From: Acanthamoeba lenticulata | Taxonomy: Eukaryota > Discosea > Longamoebia > Acanthamoebidae | DNA: 12,236 nt | Assembly: GCA_002179805.1 (NCBI GenBank) | Contig: NAVB01000917.1 | Location: forward strand, 1 to 12,236 | Direction: 5' to 3' | Program-made: the position numbers and the translations under genes | In this document: piece after piece, positions 8,473 to 12,236 of the stretch | How the letters are laid out: every line of letters begins with the position of its first letter | Numbering within the stretch: position 1 is the first letter of the stretch | Notes under the pieces: generated by a model | What the model was told of the DNA's origin: nothing | Database searches by the model: none | What the model saw: the letters and a program-made list of their open reading frames with translations, nothing else

Positions 8473-8970
8473 CTATGTGGGGCGGACCGCGAAGGTGGGC
8501 TGAGGGCCCACCTGCGGGAAGGGGAAGTAGGGCAGTGGCCTCCCGGCTGACGCGGTTGCAGCGCCTCGCGTGCAGTGGATCCAGAGGGCCTGCGAGGTGA
8601 GGTAGCGCATCTTGAAGTCGCGCAAACACAGCCGCGCCCACACGCGCTCGTCGGCGCCCACACGACGGAAGCGACGGCACACGCACTGGAGGCGCAAGAT
8701 CTCGCGGCCGTCAAGGAAGCCCACTAAATGCACCAGCACTTCCTCCGGCAGCAGGCCAAACAATGAAAAATCTGCGTCGTCCACGATTTCGTACTCGGCA
8801 TCGTCTTCAACCTCCTCTTGCCATTCCTCTTCCTCCTCTCCTTCATCTTCGTCCCATTCTTGTTCCTCGTACTCCCCGTTGTCTTCGTCGTCTGAATCAC
8901 TCACGTAAGGATGATAAACGCCATTTCCATCTGCCACCCACCGCGACGTCTTGTGGTGTATGAGCCACAA
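8473..8970 (-). CDS. Small acidic F-box protein (5' exon unresolved)
   Basis: Likely substrate-recognition subunit of an SCF (Skp1-Cullin-F-box) ubiquitin ligase. The open segment encodes about 165 aa ending at TAG 8473-8475. A strongly acidic stretch (about residues 24-66) precedes an F-box at about 71-113: LLPEEVLVHLVGFLDGREIL, then CVCRRFRRVGADERVWARL, matching the family pattern LP-E-hydrophobic, C--V-C--F, D---W. About 50 residues follow, with no leucine-rich repeats, WD40 or kelch repeats, so the substrate-binding part is very short. No ATG is in frame before the F-box; the frame opens at a TTG (8968-8970) after an upstream stop. A likely real start is the ATG at 9026-9024, joined through a short intron (for example an acceptor ACAAG ending at 8950), but I cannot fix the donor. 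It lies head-to-tail between CAP-G2 and Hsp20. Confidence 0.8.
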   Translation of the reverse strand: MWLIHHKTSRWVADGNGVYHPYVSDSDDEDNGEYEEQEWDEDEGEEEEEWQEEVEDDAEYEIVDDADFSLFGLLPEEVLVHLVGFLDGREILRLQCVCRRFRRVGADERVWARLCLRDFKMRYLTSQALWIHCTRGAATASAGRPLPYFPFPQVGPQPTFAVRPT

Positions 8971-9190
8971 TCCTCCACATCCACCTTGAGGTGCAGTGCA
9001 TCAGGACACACCGATACGCGTACCATGTCGTTCCTGAGCTGTGTTCGTCTTCGTTATCGATTAATGCTGTTAATCAACCATTATTATTTATTAAGTATTT
9101 ATTTGTATGCGGAATTTGAAGCACGAGTAATAAAAATTAAGTCAACTGTTTTGGTAAACTTCTGTACAGGGAGCCTCTACACGCGGAAGC
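8971..9190. other. Spacer between CAP-G2 3' end and F-box gene
   Basis: This short region holds the 3' UTR of the upstream minus-strand CAP-G2 gene with its poly(A) hexamers, and the promoter plus probable first exon of the F-box gene (ATG at 9026-9024). It is markedly AT-rich at 9055-9160, unlike the flanking GC-rich exons. No RNA gene is seen. Confidence 0.55.
9087..9103 (-). terminator. Tandem poly(A) signals for the CAP-G2 gene
   Basis: Two AATAAA hexamers occur on the minus strand at 9103..9098 and 9092..9087, 88-104 nt after the CAP-G2 stop codon. They sit in an AT-rich tract, as expected for a cleavage and polyadenylation region. The hexamers are seen directly; their use is inferred. 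Confidence 0.6.
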
Positions 9191-12150
9191 TCAGGGCTCG
9201 GACTCGTCATCGACGCCACGATCAAGCTCGGGCAGGTCCTCGAGGTGGTCGCCGCCGCCCAGCATGCTCTGCTTGAGCAGCCCGTCGGCCAGCTTGTGGA
9301 TCAGCTTCGCCGACAGGCCCTGGCGCTTGCCGCCGTCGATGTTGTCGTTCTCCTCGTCGTCATCCTCCTCGTTGTCGTCATCGTCGTCGGCGAGGCGCGT
9401 CTTGGAGACGATGCTGATGAGGCAGTTCTGGAGCGGCGCCAGGTCGGCCCGCGTTTTGCGGCCGCCGCCCTTGCCCACGTTCTTGCCTCCGCTTCCGGCG
9501 TTCTCACTCGGCGAAGAGGACGACGCGTTGTTGGTGGTGGTGGTGTTGATGTGGTCCTCGTTGTCGACGATCACGGAGACCACCTCCAACGCCCGCCACA
9601 GCAGGCCCAAGTACTCCTCCCCGTCTGCTCCCACCATCGTCGTCATCATCATCGTCGTGAGCTTTCATGTTGTTGTTCGGGGGATTGAGATGGAAGAGGA
9701 CGAAGAGGAGGGATGGCGTACCATCGACGGAGCCCTGCGCGAGCATCTGCTCGAGGAGCTCGGCCAGCGAGGCGACGGCCGCCGACGAGCGCATGATACT
9801 GGCGACGACAAAGGCCGGGACCGGGTCGAGATGGGTCACCGACCTCGCGAGGCTGCTCGGCGGGCTCGACTTGGAGGGGACCGCGAGCGAGGCCAGGAGG
9901 AGCTTCTCGAGGAGCGGGTGGAGGAAGAGGGACAGGCTGCCGCGGTGGCTGTGGAGGGCCAGCAGCTCGGCGATGAACGGGCGCAGGTTGGACAGCAGCT
10001 CGGCCGGGATGATCTCCACCACGAACATGAACAGGTTGGTCGCCAGCTCCTCGTTGGAGCCCTCGTGGTAGAGCTGGTACAGCAGACGGCTCGTGATGGG
10101 CAGCGCCAGCGACTTGACGAACGAGCGCCCTTCAAAAGTAATGAAGAAGATGAAGACGAAGATGACGTCAGCACTTTGATGAAGAGGGCGGGGGGCGATG
10201 GGGGACGTACGGGGCACGGAGAGGAGGCCCTTGCTGAGCTCCACGACCTGGCGGATGGTCGGGTTGTCGCACAGCCCAAAGGCCACGAGCTCCGTCGCGA
10301 TGACCGCCACATGCTTGGCCACTTGGTCGAGGAAGGCAAAGGCGTCCGCCCGCGACTCGTCGTCGTCCTCGTCGGCGTCGTCGGGATGGGCCGTGAGCAC
10401 GGGGAGGAGCGTGTCCGCGGTCCATGTGAGGAGGCGCGTCAGGACGGCATCGCCCTTGTCGCGCCACTGGGCGTCGCCGCTGCCGATGGCGTGGATGAGG
10501 AACCGCGTGAAGCAGTCCAGCACGCGAAACAGGGTCTCGTCCGGCAGGTCCTCGTTCTGGTCGTCGTCGTCTTCGTCGTCGCTGGGCACGAAGCGGCGCT
10601 CGATGATGGTCAGGTAGGCCTCGAAGGCGTCCATGAGGCCCTGGGCCAGCTCGAACCGCCGCATCAGCTTCTCGCGCAGAGCGTCTCGCTCCATGATGGA
10701 CCCCAACAGCCGCAGCGCCACAAACACGCGGGTCGACGCGTCTCCGCCGGCCTCGTCATCATCGTCCTCTTCCTCGTCCTCGATCTCTTCGGCTTCCATG
10801 TCGTCGTCGTCCTCGGGCTCAGCATCATCGACCTTCTTGCCGCGCTTGCTCTTGGAGGCGGCCTTCTTCTTGCCCTTCTTTGTCGTGCTGCCCTTCTTGG
10901 CCTTGGCCTTACCTTTGGCCTTGCCCTTGCTCTTGCCCTTGGATTTTCCTGCCGTGGCGGCGCCAGGCAGGCCGCTGGCCAGCCACCGGCGGACGAGCTT
11001 GATCACGTCGGTCTCGTACTTCCAGGCAAACAGGCACGCCAGGAGGGGCTCGAACTTGGCCGCGCCGGCCTCGTCCTGGTCCAGCTGCTCGTCCCCCCCC
11101 CCACACAACCAAGCCGTGGTGATCAGTCACGAGCCCCAGAGCCGCGCGGGCGTGGGTGGGCGGCAGACGAGGGGCTCGAGCAGGTACCTGCTTGAGCTTG
11201 GCGAGGCTCGTGGTGGCGAATCGGGTGAGGTTGGCCTTGGGCAGGTTGGACGCGATGCGGAGGATGGCCAGCTGGGCCTTGGGCGTGGTGAAGTTGGTCG
11301 TGAGCTTCTCCAGCGCCTCGTCGTTGAACGTGTTCCTCAGGTACTGCTTGGCGGTCTTGTTCTCTTCCTTCTTGAGGTCGGCCGTGATCGTGTCCCAGAG
11401 CGTGTGCATCACCTCGAGGATCGACTCCATGAGGCCCGTGTCCCTCGCGCTGACTGTGCGTGTGCGCGTGTGTGTGGACATGCCACGTCAGCACAGTACC
11501 TCGCCTGGCTGGGGGCAAAGGGGCCGTACTCTCGTCCGACTTGTCTTCGTCGTCGCGGGCGCGCTTGCCCGGCGCCTTCTTGGCGGTGGCGTCGGTCTCG
11601 TGGGCGCCGCTGGGGTGTTTCGCTGCGTGCTCGATGCACTTGCCGAGGAGCTTGTAGAGCACGCCGATGAACTTGCACAGCGGGCCGGCCGCCACGCAGT
11701 GGCGCAGGTTGCCGTAGAAGTGGAGGCCGGCCTTGGGATTGCCCCGCAGGAGGATCACGCAGCGCTTGGCCTGGCGGTCGCAGCAGTGAGCCAAGTTGGT
11801 TTGCATGGCCCAGCAAACGAGCAGGGAGGGGGTCGGCTGGAACCTGCACAGAGCCCTTGCGGTCGAGCGGAAAGTAGGAGTTGAGCAGCAGCTTGGTCAG
11901 CTTTCGCTGCATCGTCGGCGAGTCTGCAAGTCCCTCGTGTAAGTCACACACGTCGTGTCTCTGATTCTCACTCAACGCAAGGAGGGAAGACGTTTACCAA
12001 TCTCGAGGCGGCTGAGGAGGTGCTCGATGGGGACAATATCGTAGAAGCGAATGGCGCGGATGGTCTTGATCTCGCACAAGAGGTCCACGAATGCCACGCG
12101 CACACGCTCGGCCGTGTCGTGAATGAGCGGCGCCAGTTGGGGCAGAAGCG
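9191..12150 (-). CDS. NCAPG2: Condensin II complex subunit G2 (CAP-G2), C-terminal part
   Basis: CAP-G2 is the HEAT-repeat kleisin-binding subunit of condensin II, which shapes and compacts chromosomes in the nucleus. Exons present: 12150..11998, 11923..11844, 11770..11530, 11453..11188, 11084..10211, 10129..9722, 9624..9191, encoding the last 817 residues; all junctions are GT-AG and keep frame. Identification rests on collinear similarity with the animal protein as I recall it: ERVRVAFVDLLCEIKTIRA, EHLLSRLEIDSP, LLLNSYFPLD and AKRCVILLRGNPKAGLHFYG early on, then SARDTGLMESILEVMHTLWD in the middle, and APLQNCLISIVSKTR near the end. An insertion of Lys/Gly/Ala-rich sequence (window residues about 293-330) followed by an acidic block (about 332-357) follows the YETDVIKLVRRWL segment; more acidic patches lie near the C-terminus. 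The N-terminal exons are outside the window: the first exon here begins in phase 1 after an acceptor at 12151. Confidence 0.9.
10130..10210 (-). other. 81-nt stop-free intron of the CAP-G2 gene
   Basis: Donor GTACGT at 10210 and acceptor TTTTGAAG ending at 10130 give a phase-1 intron of 81 nt. It has no in-frame stop, so retention would add 27 residues including a hydrophobic Phe/Ile-rich stretch. Removal joins SVP to RSFVKSLALP, which reads more naturally as soluble HEAT-type helix. The sense strand has a clear pyrimidine-rich tail before the acceptor. Confidence 0.75.
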
Positions 12151-12236
12151 CTGGGAAGGGTTACACGCAGCACGACAGGACATTATTTCATTTTTTTTTA
12201 AAAAAGAAATGAATAGAATTAAGTAATGATTTTTGA
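12151..12236 (-). other. Partial intron of the CAP-G2 gene at the window edge
   Basis: The acceptor CCCTTCCCAG ends at 12151, directly before the first CAP-G2 exon in the window. The rest is non-coding and includes a run of nine T at 12191-12199 followed by six A on the plus strand. The donor and the upstream exons lie beyond the right edge. Confidence 0.7.

Noticed and set aside
11093..11102. Run of ten C as a possible frameshift or assembly error in CAP-G2
   Set aside because: It falls inside the intron 11187..11085, so its length does not affect the reading frame.
9264..11195. Open frame of 643 codons on the plus strand across the CAP-G2 gene
   Set aside because: It is antisense to exons that read as CAP-G2, crosses their introns and is made of low-complexity Gly/Val/Leu/Asp/Glu/Arg sequence. 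GC-rich codon bias and acidic-repeat coding explain the lack of stops.
1..12236. Search for mobile elements, tRNA/rRNA, CRISPR arrays or viral genes
   Set aside because: No transposase or reverse-transcriptase motifs, long terminal or inverted repeats, regular spacer arrays or RNA gene signatures are visible. The window is explained by five ordinary eukaryotic genes.

Overview
The window looks like nuclear DNA of a free-living amoeba, most likely Acanthamoeba castellanii or a close relative. Exons are GC-rich. Genes are tightly packed and cut by many short GT-AG introns, mostly about 57-106 nt. The gene content mixes a TKL-type ankyrin kinase, an F-box protein and a condensin subunit. The species is inferred from style and content only. 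Nothing resembles an operon, mobile element, tRNA/rRNA or CRISPR.

Layout: (1) minus strand 2283..63, an eight-exon type II membrane glycosyltransferase of family GT61. (2) A shared 507-bp divergent upstream region, 2284-2790. (3) Plus strand 2791..7157, an 11-coding-exon gene for a 1153-aa protein: probable N-myristoylation signal, ankyrin repeats, long Gln/Pro/Ala-rich linker, C-terminal TKL kinase domain. My exons sum to 3462 nt (1154 codons with stop) and keep frame throughout. (4) A 339-bp tail-to-tail gap. (5) Minus strand 8216..7497, an intronless Hsp20 with a mitochondrial-type presequence. (6) Minus strand, about 8970..8473, a small acidic F-box protein whose 5' exon is unresolved. 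(7) Minus strand 12150..9191, the C-terminal 817 residues of condensin II subunit G2 (CAP-G2); its N-terminal exons lie beyond the right edge.

The genes do not form one pathway. They suggest secretory-pathway glycosylation, kinase signalling, mitochondrial proteostasis, ubiquitin ligation and chromosome condensation side by side, as expected of a compact protist genome. I found no new multi-gene system. The points most worth checking are the domain architecture of the kinase and its altered glycine loop, the Lys-rich/acidic insert in CAP-G2, two stop-free introns whose length is a multiple of three, and two unresolved gene-model details (GT61 intron 4 and the F-box 5' end).
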